Source of the DNA: Hydrogenibacillus sp.
GTDB lineage: Bacteria > Bacillota > Bacilli > Thermicanales > DSM-22653
DNA: 64,000 nucleotides
Direction: 5' to 3'
NCBI GenBank assembly: GCA_014896255.1
Contig: JADBKT010000033.1
Coordinates: 186,001-250,000 of the forward strand
In this document: in pieces, positions 29,809 through 39,300 of the stretch
Numbering within the stretch: the first letter of the stretch is position 1
How the letters are laid out: every line of letters starts with the position of its first letter
Made by a program: the position numbers and the translations under genes
Notes under the pieces: generated by a model
The model's database searches: none
The model's input: only the letters and a program-made list of their open reading frames with translations
Told to the model about the DNA's origin: nothing

Positions 29809-29868
29809 GGGCCGCATGCCGCACGGAGCGTTCGCGTACATTAAGCGTGGCGGGGCGGCATGCGGTCC
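29809..29868. repeat. Long inverted repeat between veg and sspF
   Basis: An 11-bp perfect inverted repeat (29812-29822 and 29855-29865, CCGCATGCCGC/GCGGCATGCGG) extends to about 14 bp with one G-T pair. The loop of 32 bases contains ACATTAAG. No T tract follows the stem. It occupies the region where the sspF promoter should be. Confidence 0.6.
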
Positions 29869-29885
29869 GTTCGGCGTGAGGGGGA

Positions 29886-30080
29886 ATGCCGGTGGCCCGT
29901 CGGAAGCTGATGTCGGAGCGGCTTAGGGTCGAATTGGCCAAGGAACTCGGTTTTTACCATAAGGTGCAAAACGGTGACTGGGGTGAGATCACCGCACGGG
30001 AAGCCGGGTCTTTGGTCAAACGGGCGATCGAAAAGGCTGAGCAGGCGATGGCGACGGGAAAAGACAAAGGTCAAGGCTAG
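29886..30080 (+). CDS. sspF: Small acid-soluble spore protein, SspF type
   Basis: A 64-residue protein starting at ATG 29886 (GAGGGGGA upstream; GTG 29892 is an alternative start). It matches the alpha/beta SASP family: [18 protein letters not shown] and the second motif [21 protein letters not shown], with the GPR protease site between the helices. It binds and protects DNA in the spore core. B. subtilis sspF is sigma-G dependent; I could not identify a convincing sigma-G promoter here. Confidence 0.93.
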   Translation: MPVARRKLMSERLRVELAKELGFYHKVQNGDWGEITAREAGSLVKRAIEKAEQAMATGKDKGQG

Positions 30081-30096
30081 TGCCTTGGCCTTTTTT
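30067..30096 (+). terminator. Rho-independent terminator of sspF
   Basis: AAGGTCAAGGC-TAGT-GCCTTGGCCTT followed by a T tract; one G-T pair in an 11-bp stem. The left arm overlaps the last sspF codons. Confidence 0.88.
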
Positions 30097-30110
30097 ATGG
30101 CCGCTTGGCG

Positions 30111-30119
30111 TGATACAAT
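30111..30119 (+). promoter_or_regulatory. Extended -10 promoter of ispE
   Basis: TGA followed by TACAAT (30114-30119), directly after the sspF terminator. No recognisable -35. Confidence 0.5.
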
Positions 30120-30154
30120 AAGTGGCGTACAGGCAAGGCGGAATGAGGAAGACC

Positions 30155-31066
30155 ATGCGCGAATTGTGGCTGACATCGCCGGCCAAGATCAACTTGACGT
30201 TGGAAGTGCTCGGAAAGCGGCCGGACGGATATCATGAACTGGACATGCTCGTCGTCACGGTCGATCTCTCCGACCGCATCGCGCTTTCGGTGCGCCCGGA
30301 CGGACACATCACGCTGGCCTCGTCGGCGACGCACATCCCGCTCGACGAGAAGAATCTGGCTTACCGCGCCGCGCGCACGTTGAAAGAGGCGAGCGGCACG
30401 CCGCTCGGCGCCCACATCGCCATCGACAAACATATCCCCGTCTCCGCAGGCCTCGGCGGGGGCTCGAGCAATGCCGCGACCGTCCTCATCGGGCTGAATG
30501 AATTGTGGGACCTCGGCCTGGACCATACGGCGCTCGCGCAGCTCGGGGCCGACGTCGGTTCCGACGTGCCGTTTTTTTTATACGGCGGCACCGCCCGCGT
30601 CGGCGGGCGCGGCGAGCGCGTCGAACCCCTTCCGGATGTCGGTCCGTGGTCCGTGATCCTTGTTCGGCCGCCGGTGTCCGTGTCGACGACGGACGTGTTT
30701 CGCGCCTTCGACGTCCGTACGGCCCCGCCGCCGGGGGCCACGGAAGCGGCGGTGCGCTCGCTTCTTGCCGGCGATCGGCGGGCGGTGCTCGAGTACCTGC
30801 GGAATGATCTGGAGGCGGTGACGATGGAGCGCTACCCGGAGGTTCGATCGCTCAAGGAAAAGATGCGCCGCTACGGCGCGACGTATACCCTCATGTCGGG
30901 CAGCGGGCCGACGGTGTTCGCCGTCTTTCCGGATGCGCGCCGCGCCCGGCGTATTGTCCATAGTCTGCGCGGTTTCTTGAAAGAAGTGTATCTCGTGCAG
31001 ACGCTTACTTCCGGACGGTGTTCGGCTGCTTTGCGCCATGCGGGCGTCGGGGAGATCAAGGGGTGA
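30155..31066 (+). CDS. ispE: 4-diphosphocytidyl-2-C-methyl-D-erythritol kinase
   Basis: A 303-residue GHMP kinase starting at ATG 30155 (GAGGAAG upstream; ATG 30143 is possible). It phosphorylates CDP-ME in the non-mevalonate isoprenoid pathway. The motifs SPAKINLTLEVLGKRPDGYHE, VSAGLGGGSSNAA (ATP-binding) and LMSGSGPT (motif 3) are intact. It precedes purR as in B. subtilis. Confidence 0.95.
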   Translation: MRELWLTSPAKINLTLEVLGKRPDGYHELDMLVVTVDLSDRIALSVRPDGHITLASSATHIPLDEKNLAYRAARTLKEASGTPLGAHIAIDKHIPVSAGLGGGSSNAATVLIGLNELWDLGLDHTALAQLGADVGSDVPFFLYGGTARVGGRGERVEPLPDVGPWSVILVRPPVSVSTTDVFRAFDVRTAPPPGATEAAVRSLLAGDRRAVLEYLRNDLEAVTMERYPEVRSLKEKMRRYGATYTLMSGSGPTVFAVFPDARRARRIVHSLRGFLKEVYLVQTLTSGRCSAALRHAGVGEIKG

Positions 31067-31073
31067 ACGCGGA

Positions 31074-31973
31074 TTGCAGAACAGACGCAGGCGCACGACA
31101 CGCCTGATCGATTTGACGCGGCGGCTCACCGAAGCGCCGTACGCGCTGTTTTCCCTCGGCGCGTTCGCCGAAGATTACGGGGCGGCCAAATCGTCGATCA
31201 GCGAAGATCTGGCGATGATCAAGGCCGTGCTCGAGGCGGAAGGAAGCGGAACCGTCCGGACGTTCGCCGGGGCGCAGGGCGGCGTGCGCTTTGAGCCGTG
31301 GATGGGACCTGAAGCGGCCGAGGCGTTCGTCTTGCGCCTGCTTCAGGAAATCGAACAGCCGGAGCGGCTTTTGCCGGGCGGCTTTTTGTACATCACCGAT
31401 CTGCTCGGCCGTCCGGACGTCCTGCGTCCGTTCGGCCGGCTCATCGCCACGCTCTATTGGGACGAGGCCATCGATTGGATCATGACCGTGGAAACGAAGG
31501 GCATCCCGCTGGCTTACGCCGCCGCCTTCTGGCTCGGCCGTCCGGTGGCCATCGCGCGAAGGGACAGCCAGATCACGGAAGGATCGGTGGTGACGATCAA
31601 TTACGTCTCCGGTTCAGGTCTCCGGATCCAGACGATGTCGCTTTCCCGCCGGACGATGCCGCCCGGCGCGCGGGTGCTTCTGATCGACGATTTTTTGCGC
31701 GGGGGCGGAACGGTCCGGGGGCTTGCCGAACTGTGCCGCGAGTTTCAAGCGGACGTGGTCGACACCGTCGTGCTCATCGAAAGTCCGGCGAGTGCGCCGC
31801 GGCTCGTCGACGATTACCGCTCGATCATCCGCCTCACCGCCCTGGATGACCATGGGCGGGAGATCCGCGCCGAGGCGGGCGGTTTTCGATCCGCGTTGGA
31901 CGCGGCGTATCGGCGCATGCGCCGCTATCAATCGCCCGAACGAACGCACGATGAAGGAGGAGAAAGACGATGA
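31074..31973 (+). CDS. purR: Purine operon repressor PurR
   Basis: A 299-residue protein. The start is TTG 31074 behind AAGGGGTGA; codons further up overlap ispE. A winged-helix DNA-binding domain (about 8-80; SSISEDL) is joined to a PRPP-binding phosphoribosyltransferase-like domain with TKGIPLAYAAA, NYVSGS, QTMSLSRR and VLLIDDFLRGGGT. PRPP relieves repression. No PurBox was recognised upstream of guaB or elsewhere in the window. ridA overlaps its stop codon. Confidence 0.94.
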   Translation: MQNRRRRTTRLIDLTRRLTEAPYALFSLGAFAEDYGAAKSSISEDLAMIKAVLEAEGSGTVRTFAGAQGGVRFEPWMGPEAAEAFVLRLLQEIEQPERLLPGGFLYITDLLGRPDVLRPFGRLIATLYWDEAIDWIMTVETKGIPLAYAAAFWLGRPVAIARRDSQITEGSVVTINYVSGSGLRIQTMSLSRRTMPPGARVLLIDDFLRGGGTVRGLAELCREFQADVVDTVVLIESPASAPRLVDDYRSIIRLTALDDHGREIRAEAGGFRSALDAAYRRMRRYQSPERTHDEGGERR

Positions 31974-32353
31974 AGCGCGTTGAAACCGATCAAGCCCCGC
32001 AGGCGATCGGCCCTTACGCCCAAGCGGTGGAAGCGGACGGTTGGCTGTACATCTCCGGACAAATTCCTCTGGGACCCGACGGCACGCTGGTGGACGGGCC
32101 GCCCGCCGCGCAGGCGGAACGGGCGCTCCAAAATATCGAAGCCATCCTCAGGGCCGCCGGGCTCGGCAAGGAGGACGTGGTGAAGACGACGATTTTTCTG
32201 ACCGACCTCGCGCATTTTCAAGCGGTCAACGAGGTGTACGCCAACTTCTTCGGGGCGCACAAACCGGCGCGCTCGACGGTTCAGGTGGCCGCGCTCCCGC
32301 GCGGCGCGGACGTGGAGATCGAGACGATCGCCCGACGGCGATCGAACGGATGA
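31970..32353 (+). CDS. ridA: RidA-family enamine/imine deaminase (YabJ)
   Basis: A 127-residue protein of standard length, ATG overlapping the purR stop, GGAGGAG upstream. RidA hydrolyses reactive 2-aminoacrylate and related imines. The family pattern is intact: QAIGPYAQAV, SGQIPLGPDG, NIEAIL, KTTIFLTDL and the carboxylate-binding Arg in ARSTVQVA. The purR-ridA-spoVG order is as in B. subtilis. Confidence 0.95.
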   Translation: MKRVETDQAPQAIGPYAQAVEADGWLYISGQIPLGPDGTLVDGPPAAQAERALQNIEAILRAAGLGKEDVVKTTIFLTDLAHFQAVNEVYANFFGAHKPARSTVQVAALPRGADVEIETIARRRSNG

Positions 32354-32404
32354 CGCGGAACGAGCGTGCGGACAGGAGAGGCGATCGAACGCCGACTGTC
32401 GAAA

Positions 32405-32424
32405 GGCTAAAAAAATTTTTAGCC
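32405..32424 (+). promoter_or_regulatory. A/T-tract palindrome upstream of spoVG
   Basis: GGCTAAAAA-AA-TTTTTAGCC, immediately upstream of the sigma-H promoter. It could end the ridA transcript or, as with the AT box before B. subtilis spoVG, serve as an AbrB target or activating element. Confidence 0.5.
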
Positions 32425-32427
32425 GCA

Positions 32428-32456
32428 GCAGGATTTTCCCCCTTTGCGTCGAAAGC
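32428..32456 (+). promoter_or_regulatory. sigma-H promoter of spoVG
   Basis: GCAGGATTT (32428-32436), an 11-bp spacer and GTCGAAAGC (32448-32456). The -35 half is identical to that of B. subtilis spoVG, with the same spacing. Confidence 0.7.
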
Positions 32457-32497
32457 ATAGACTAGTCCGACGTTTTGACGCAAGGTGGTGAAAGGAC

Positions 32498-32818
32498 ATG
32501 GAAATCACCGATGTGCGGCTGCGCCCCGTGCAGAGCGAAGGGAGGATGAAGGCGATCGCTTCCGTCACGTTCGACCATGAGTTCGTCGTGCACGACATCC
32601 GCGTCATCGACGGGACGAACGGGCTCTTCGTGGCCATGCCGAGCAAACGCATGCCGGACGGCGAATTCCGGGACATCGCACACCCGATCTCGGCGGCGAC
32701 GCGCGAGAAGATTCAAAGCGCGGTGCTCAAGGTGTATCATGCGCAGCTCGCCAAAAAAGACGCCGCACTGAAAACCGAAGTGGTGGATGCCGACAATCTC
32801 GTCGGCGAAGGCGCTTAA
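32498..32818 (+). CDS. spoVG: SpoVG RNA-binding/septation regulator
   Basis: A 106-residue protein starting at ATG 32498 with AAGGTGGTGAAAGG upstream. It matches Spo[37 protein letters not shown] and a short helical tail. Members bind nucleic acid and affect asymmetric septation and virulence or antibiotic genes. Expression under sigma-H fits its role at sporulation onset. Confidence 0.96.
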   Translation: MEITDVRLRPVQSEGRMKAIASVTFDHEFVVHDIRVIDGTNGLFVAMPSKRMPDGEFRDIAHPISAATREKIQSAVLKVYHAQLAKKDAALKTEVVDADNLVGEGA

Positions 32819-32842
32819 GCGGCGCTTTCGCCGGTTTTTTTT
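32803..32842 (+). terminator. Rho-independent terminator of spoVG
   Basis: CGGCGAAGGCGC paired with GCGCTTTCGCCG, followed by eight T residues (32835-32842). The left arm lies in the last codons of spoVG. Confidence 0.85.
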
Positions 32843-32872
32843 ATCTTCCGTCCGGCACCTCGGGAGGATGCC

Positions 32873-32901
32873 TTGCATCTCGGCCGCGCATCCGCTATCA
32901 T
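32873..32901 (+). promoter_or_regulatory. Promoter of glmU
   Basis: TTGCAT (32873-32878), a 17-bp spacer and TATCAT (32896-32901). Confidence 0.65.
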
Positions 32902-32936
32902 GGTTGTGATTTTGCCGGCGCGAGGGGAGATGACGG

Positions 32937-34376
32937 GTGAAACGGTACGCCATCGTATTGGCGGCTGGCAAGGGGACGCGCATGCATTCGGACCGCCCGA
33001 AGGTGTTGCACGCGCTCCTCGGCAAGCCGATGCTCGCTTATGTTTTGACGGCGCTTTCGACGCTTCCCTGGGATGATGTCTTCCTCGTCGTCGGCCACGG
33101 CCGCGAAGCGGTCCAAGCGGCGTTCGCCGACGCCGGCACTTTCATCGTGCAGGATCCGCAGCGCGGCACCGGCGACGCCGTGCGTTTGGCCTTGGAGGCG
33201 GCGCCGGAGCTGGAAGCGACGTTTCTCGTCATCTACGGCGACGCGCCGCTTATCCGCGCCGAGACCGTCGAGCGGCTGATCCGGACGCATGAAGCGGCAG
33301 GGGCCGACGCCACCGCGCTCACCGCGACGGTCGACGATCCGCGGGGCTTCGGGCGCGTCGTGCGCGATGCGGAAGGCCGCTTTTTGCGTATCGTGGAAGA
33401 GAAAGACGCCGATTCGGCCGAGCGCTTGATCCGCGAGATCAACGTCGGCCTCTATGCGTTTTACGGACCTCATCTCGCCGAGGCGCTGGGGGCCATCAGG
33501 GCGGACAACGCGCAAGGGGAGTATTACCTCACCGATGTGTTGCACCATCTGCTCGCCGCCGGAAGGCGCGTGGCCACCGCTCGGCTCGACGATCCGGAGG
33601 AGGCCGCCGGGATCAACGACCGCCTGCAGCTTGCGGCGGCCGAACAGACGCTTCGCCGGCGGATCCTTACGGCGCACATGCGGCAGGGCGTGACGATCGA
33701 AGATCCGGCGTCGACGTGGATCGGCCCCGACGTGATGATCGAGCGGGACACCGTCGTTCGCGCCGGATCTCGGCTGTTCGGCGAGACGCGCATCGGACGC
33801 GGCTGCGAGATCGGCCCGCAGGCCGATCTCGCCGATGCGATCGTCGGCGACGGGGTGCACGTCTGGTATGCCGTGGCCCGCGGCGTGCGCATCGACGACG
33901 GGGCCACGGTCGGCCCGTTCGCGCACCTTCGACCCGGCGCGGCGATCGGGCGCGGGGTGCGCATCGGCAATTTCGTCGAAGTGAAAAACAGCACGATCGG
34001 CGAAAAGGCGAAGGTGCCGCATCTGTCTTACGTCGGCGATGCGATCGTCGGACGCGAAGTGAACGTCGGCTGCGGAACGATCACCGTCAACTACGACGGC
34101 GTGAAGAAGCATGCGACGATCATCGGCGACGGGGCGTTCATCGGCTGCAACACGAACTTGGTCGCCCCCGTCACGGTCGGCGACGGGGCGTACGTCGCCG
34201 CGGGCTCGACGATCACCGATGACGTGCCGGGCGGGGCCCTCGCCGTGGCCCGGGCGCGGCAGGTGAACAAAGAAAGGTACGTCGAGCGGCTTATGGCCCG
34301 TTTCGGCCGTCCGAGCCGGGATCCCGACGCACGTCCGGAGAGCGGCCCGAAGCAGGATCGACGGAACGGTGAATGA
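32937..34376 (+). CDS. glmU: Bifunctional UDP-N-acetylglucosamine pyrophosphorylase / glucosamine-1-phosphate acetyltransferase
   Basis: A 479-residue protein starting at GTG 32937 (GAGGGGAGATGA upstream). The uridylyltransferase domain begins with [13 protein letters not shown] and spans about 1-230; the left-handed beta-helix acetyltransferase domain follows with hexapeptide repeats and NYDGVKKH and GCNTN. It makes UDP-GlcNAc for cell wall synthesis. It precedes prs as in B. subtilis; the last eight bases overlap an alternative prs start. Confidence 0.96.
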   Translation: MKRYAIVLAAGKGTRMHSDRPKVLHALLGKPMLAYVLTALSTLPWDDVFLVVGHGREAVQAAFADAGTFIVQDPQRGTGDAVRLALEAAPELEATFLVIYGDAPLIRAETVERLIRTHEAAGADATALTATVDDPRGFGRVVRDAEGRFLRIVEEKDADSAERLIREINVGLYAFYGPHLAEALGAIRADNAQGEYYLTDVLHHLLAAGRRVATARLDDPEEAAGINDRLQLAAAEQTLRRRILTAHMRQGVTIEDPASTWIGPDVMIERDTVVRAGSRLFGETRIGRGCEIGPQADLADAIVGDGVHVWYAVARGVRIDDGATVGPFAHLRPGAAIGRGVRIGNFVEVKNSTIGEKAKVPHLSYVGDAIVGREVNVGCGTITVNYDGVKKHATIIGDGAFIGCNTNLVAPVTVGDGAYVAAGSTITDDVPGGALAVARARQVNKERYVERLMARFGRPSRDPDARPESGPKQDRRNGE

Positions 34377-34404
34377 TCAGGCGAAGAAGGGATCATCGGC
34401 CATC

Positions 34405-35355
34405 ATGCTCAGTTATCGCGATTCCAAGCTGAAGGTGTTCAGCGGCAATTCCAACCGCGCCTTGGCGGAGGAGATCGCCAGACACATCGGCGTCCCGCTC
34501 GGCGATGCCGACATCACCACGTTCAGCGACGGAGAAATCCAGGTCAAACTCAACGAGAGCGTCCGCGGCGCGGACGTCTTTGTCATGCAATCGACGAGCC
34601 ATCCGGTGAACGACCACCTGATGGAGATGCTCGTCATCATTGACGCCCTAAAGCGCGCTTCGGCGGGACGCATCAACGTCGTCATGCCGTATTACGGCTA
34701 CGCGCGGCAAGATCGCAAAGCGCGGGCAAGGGATCCGATTACGGCCAAGCTCGTCGCCAACCTGATCGAGACGGCCGGCGCCGACCGCATCATCGCCATG
34801 GATTTGCATGCCATGCAAATCCAGGGTTTTTTCGACATCCCGGTCGATCATCTGCTCGGCATCCCCATCCTCGCCGACTACTTCAAGCGTAAACATTTGA
34901 AAGACGTCGTCGTCGTCTCGCCGGATCACGGCGGCGTAACGCGGGCCCGGCGTCTCGCCGACCGCCTCGGGGCGCCGATCGCCATCATCGACAAACGGCG
35001 TCCGGAGCCGAACGTGGTGCAGGTGATGAACATCGTCGGTCAAGTCGAAGGCCGTACGGCCATCTTGATCGACGACATCATCGACACCGCCGGGACGATC
35101 ACGTTGGGCGCAGAAGCGCTGATCAAAGCCGGAGCCAAAGAGGTGTACGCTTGCGGTACGCATCCCGTGCTTTCGGGTCCGGCCATCGAGCGGCTTCGAT
35201 CGTCGGCGATCAAAGAGATCGTCGTCACGAACACCATCCATGTTCCCGAGGCCAAACGCCTGCCGAACATGGTCGTGCTGTCCGTCGCACCGCTCATCGC
35301 CGAGGCCATCGTCCGCGTTCACGAGCAGCTGTCCGTCAGCCGCCTGTTCGACTGA
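34405..35355 (+). CDS. prs: Ribose-phosphate pyrophosphokinase
   Basis: A 316-residue protein; B. subtilis Prs has 317. It makes PRPP from ribose 5-phosphate and ATP. The family landmarks are [16 protein letters not shown], the flexible-loop [11 protein letters not shown] and the PRPP-binding [13 protein letters not shown] choose ATG 34405 from family length; GTG 34369 would add 12 residues. Neither start has a strong ribosome site. B. subtilis has ctc (rplY) between prs and pth; it is absent. Confidence 0.94.
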   Translation: MLSYRDSKLKVFSGNSNRALAEEIARHIGVPLGDADITTFSDGEIQVKLNESVRGADVFVMQSTSHPVNDHLMEMLVIIDALKRASAGRINVVMPYYGYARQDRKARARDPITAKLVANLIETAGADRIIAMDLHAMQIQGFFDIPVDHLLGIPILADYFKRKHLKDVVVVSPDHGGVTRARRLADRLGAPIAIIDKRRPEPNVVQVMNIVGQVEGRTAILIDDIIDTAGTITLGAEALIKAGAKEVYACGTHPVLSGPAIERLRSSAIKEIVVTNTIHVPEAKRLPNMVVLSVAPLIAEAIVRVHEQLSVSRLFD

Positions 35356-35366
35356 GGCCGGGAGGG

Positions 35367-35945
35367 ATGGGGTTGATTCGGCTCATCGTCGGTCTCGGCA
35401 ATCCCGGCGAGCGATATGAGGCGACGCGGCACAACATCGGCTTTCGGGTCGTCGACGCGCTCGGCGAACGCGCCGCCCACCTCCGCCGCAAGACCAAATG
35501 GCAGGCCGAATGGATCGAGGCGCACATCGGCGCGCGGCGCGTGTTCCTCATGAAGCCGCTTACGTTCATGAACCGTTCGGGAGAGGCCGTCGCCCCGGCG
35601 GTGCGCTACTTCGGCATCGCACCGGAGGAGCTGGCCGTCGTCTACGATGATCTCGACCTTCCGCTCGGATCGCTGCGCCTCCGATTGAAAGGGAGCCACG
35701 GCGGGCACAACGGCATGCGCTCGCTCATCGCCGCGTTGGGAAGCGACGCCTTTCCCCGTCTTCGCATCGGCATCGGTCGGCCGGCGGTCGGATCGGTCGC
35801 CGATTACGTCCTCTCACCGTTTGCGCCGGAGGAGCGCCCGCGCGCCGAGGCGGCGGTGGCGCGCGCCCGGGACGCTCTCATCCTGGCGCTCGAGCAATCG
35901 TTTGAACAGGCGATGAACGTCTATAACCGCGCCGCGCCGGTATAA
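35367..35945 (+). CDS. pth: Peptidyl-tRNA hydrolase
   Basis: A 192-residue protein starting at ATG 35367 behind GGGAGGG. It recycles tRNA from abortive peptidyl-tRNA. The catalytic His is in TRHNIGFRVVDAL; FMNRSGEAV, VYDDLDLPLG and GSHGGHNGMRS complete the active site. The stop codon is inside a TATAAT that does not have a matching -35. Confidence 0.96.
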   Translation: MGLIRLIVGLGNPGERYEATRHNIGFRVVDALGERAAHLRRKTKWQAEWIEAHIGARRVFLMKPLTFMNRSGEAVAPAVRYFGIAPEELAVVYDDLDLPLGSLRLRLKGSHGGHNGMRSLIAALGSDAFPRLRIGIGRPAVGSVADYVLSPFAPEERPRAEAAVARARDALILALEQSFEQAMNVYNRAAPV

Positions 35946-36011
35946 TTTTCCGCCCTCCCGGGCATCCTCAGGGAAAAAGCGCCTCGAACGGGCGGAAGGC
36001 GGGATTTGGCG

Positions 36012-36236
36012 ATGGCCGTCGTGTATCAATGCCGTTCGTGTCATGATGTCCTGGCCACCTTTTACAAGCACGACTCGCGCATCATGCAGTCGCTGTCCGC
36101 GCTCACGCCGGATGAAGCGGCGGAGATGGTCGAACGACGCGGTGACGACTTGGTCGTCTGGGTCCTCTGCGAGCATTGTCAGGCGGCGTATGAGGCCCAT
36201 CCGGAACTGTACGAGCTCGAAAGCCCGCTGCAGTAA
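36012..36236 (+). CDS. fin: Anti-sigma-F factor Fin (YabK)
   Basis: A 74-residue protein starting at ATG 36012 (GCGGAAGGCGGG upstream; TTG 36006 is an alternative). Two Cys pairs, CRSC near the N-terminus and CEHC near residue 54, fit the zinc-binding Fin family, and the position between pth and mfd is that of B. subtilis yabK. Fin displaces sigma-F from core RNA polymerase during the switch to sigma-G in the forespore. Confidence 0.85.
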   Translation: MAVVYQCRSCHDVLATFYKHDSRIMQSLSALTPDEAAEMVERRGDDLVVWVLCEHCQAAYEAHPELYELESPLQ

Positions 36237-36245
36237 AGCGGGCTT
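36221..36245 (+). terminator. Hairpin at the fin stop codon
   Basis: AAGCCCGCT-N7-AGCGGGCTT, a perfect 9-bp stem, but followed by GTCGG and not by a T tract. It may attenuate read-through into mfd. Confidence 0.45.
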
Positions 36246-36327
36246 GTCGGCTTCCGGCGGGGGCCGATCCGGCCCCCTCGGCGCGGCCGTCGGCGGGCGG
36301 AAGGGCAGGAAGAGGGGAATATCGGAC

Positions 36328-39300
36328 GTGCTCAAATCGCTTTTGTACGTGTTAAAAGAAAATACCGACTTTGAGGCCGTCGTGCGCGCTATCCAGCGCG
36401 AACGTGGCGAACAACTCGTCACCGGCCTCACCGGTTCGACCCGGACGATTTTTTGGGCGGGCTTGAGCGAGGCGCTCGACCGCCCGCTGGTCATTGTTTC
36501 GGCAAATAATTACCAATCACAAAAAATTTATGATGATCTTGTTGAACTGCTCGGCGAAAACGGGATCGTTTTTTACCCGGGCGAAGAGCTGATCGCAGAA
36601 CCGGACCGTGCGCCGTCGGCCGAGCAGGCCGAGCGTCTTTCGGCCATCGGCGCGATGCTCTTCGAACGGCCGCGCATCGTCGTCACCGCTTACGCTGCGT
36701 TGATGCGCCCGCTGGTGCCGAAAGCCGCATTTCAAGAGGCGGTACTCGAGCTTTCCGTCGGCGACGCCCGAGCGCCGGAGACGGTTTTAAGAGCCCTCCT
36801 GAGCGCCGGTTATACGCGCGCCGATGAAGCGCTCACCCCCGGAACCGTCGCCGCCCGGGGCGGCATCGTCGACGTCTGTCCGGCCGACGGCTCGGCGCCG
36901 GTGCGCATCGAGTGGGCTTTCGACGAAATCGAATCGATTCGCGTGCTGGACCCGGGAGACGGCCGTTCCCGCGCCCGCCTGAATCGCGTCCGCCTCATGC
37001 CCGCTTCCACCTTCGTCCTCACCGAAGCGGCTCGCGGGCGACTGCTCGACAAACTCCAGGCGCTCCGCGAAACGGAGCTGGTCAAAATTGGCGATCCAAA
37101 GCGCCGCGCGCGCGCCGCGGCACACCTCGAATCCTTGATCAACATCTTAAGCGACGGCGGACTTCCGCCGCAGGCGGTTCTTTACGCCGAGCACGCCTAT
37201 CCCGACCGGGCAACGCTCTTCGACTACGTCGGGGACCGTCCCGTGCTCGTCGTTGATGAGCCGACGCGGATCTTCGACGTGGCGGCCTCATACGCCCGCG
37301 ATGCGGCGGAATGGCTCGTCGCGGCCAAAGCGGAAGGACGCGTCGTGGGTCAACCGGAGCGCTTTTGGTCCCGGGAAACGCTGTTCGACCCGCGCCGTGT
37401 GCCGATCGTCTATTGTTCATTTTTTACCCGGTCGATCCGCGGCGCGAGGCTCACGCAAGTCGTGCATTTCACCTCCCGCAGCGGGCAGGCGTTTCACGGC
37501 CAATTCGGCGTGCTCAAAGCGGAACTCGGCCGCTGGACGAAGCTCGGCTACCGCGTCGTGTTCCTCGTCGGCGACGCATCGCGGGCCGAACGGCTGCGCA
37601 AGATGCTCGCCGAGTACGATGAGACGCTGGACGTGCTCGGCGAGCTGCCGGTTCCCCTTCCCAACCGCCCGGTGATCGCCGTCGGGTCGCTCAGCGCCGG
37701 TTTTGAATGGCCTTCGGCCAAACTCGTCGTCGTCGCCGAAGGCGAGTTGTTCCACCAAAAGCGCCGCCCCGTCCGGCGTTCGGTGAAGCTGGAGGGCGCC
37801 GAACGGATCACGCATTATCAAGATCTCAAACCCGGCGATTACGTCGTTCACGTGCAGCACGGCATCGGCCGCTTCGTCGGATTGGAGACGTTGTCGGTCG
37901 ACGGCGTGCACAAAGATTACCTGCGCATCCAATATGCCGGTACGGACCAGCTGTACGTTCCCGTTGACCAGCTGCATCTCATTCAAAAGTACATCGGCGC
38001 CGAGGAACGGGAACCGAAGCTGTCCAAGCTCGGCGGGAGCGAATGGAAGAAAACGAAACAAAAAGTGCGCCAGGCGGTCGAGGACATCGCCCAGTCGCTC
38101 ATCGAACTGTACGCCAAGCGCGCTGCCGCCAAAGGGTTTGCCTTTCTCCCGGACAACGAGCTGCAAAAAGAGTTTGAGGCGATGTTTCCGTATGAGCCGA
38201 CGCCGGACCAGCTTAGGGCGATCGAGGAGATCAAGCGCGACATGGAATCGCCGCGGCCGATGGACCGCCTTTTGTGCGGCGACGTCGGCTACGGCAAGAC
38301 GGAAGTCGCGCTTCGCGCGGCGTTCAAGGCGGTGATGAGCGGCAAGCAGGTCGCTTTCCTCGTCCCGACGACGATTCTGGCCGAGCAGCACTATGAGACG
38401 ATCAAGGAGCGGGTAGGCGATTTTCCGGTCGTCGTGGACGTCTTGAGCCGCTTTCGTACGCGCGCCGAGCAAAAGGACATTCTCGAGCGCTTAAAGCGCG
38501 GGGAGATCGACATCATTGTCGGCACGCATCGGCTTCTGTCACGGGATGTGCGGTTCTTCGATCTGGGGCTGCTCATCGTCGACGAGGAGCAGCGGTTCGG
38601 CGTGGCGCACAAAGAGCGCATCAAGGAACTTAAGACGAACGTCGACGTTTTGACCTTGACCGCAACGCCCATTCCGCGGACGCTGCACATGTCTCTGATC
38701 GGCGTTAGGGATCTGTCGCTGATCGAGACGCCGCCGGAAAATCGCTTTCCGGTGCAGACGTACGTCGTCGAATATTCCGCGTCGCTCGTCCGGGAGGCCG
38801 TCGAACGGGAACTCGCCCGCGACGGACAAGTCTTCTTCCTGTACAATTACATCGAGACGATCTACCGCATGGCGGAAGAAGTCAAGGCCATCGTCCCCGA
38901 GGCGACCGTGGCCGTGGCCCACGGTCAGATGCCGGAGGACGAGCTGGAGCGGGTGATGCTCGACTTTATGCACGGAGAGATCGACGTTCTCGTCTCCACG
39001 ACGATCATCGAGACGGGCGTGGACATTCCGAACGTGAACACGCTCATCGTCTACGACGCCGATCGGCTGGGGCTTTCCCAGCTGTATCAATTGCGCGGAC
39101 GCGTCGGCCGTGGGAGCCGCATCGCCTACGCGTATTTCACGTATCAAAAAGAAAAGGTGTTGTCCGAAGAAGCCGAGCGGCGTCTGGAGGCGATCAAAGA
39201 ATTCACCGAGCTCGGCTCCGGCTTTAAGATCGCCATGCGCGATCTGGCCATCCGCGGGGCCGGGAACATCCTCGGACGTGAGCAGCACGGCTTCATCGCC

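Noticed and set aside
35941-35946. TATAAT at the pth stop as a promoter for fin
   Set aside because: No -35 at a usable distance and no extended -10; fin is expected to be under forespore control.
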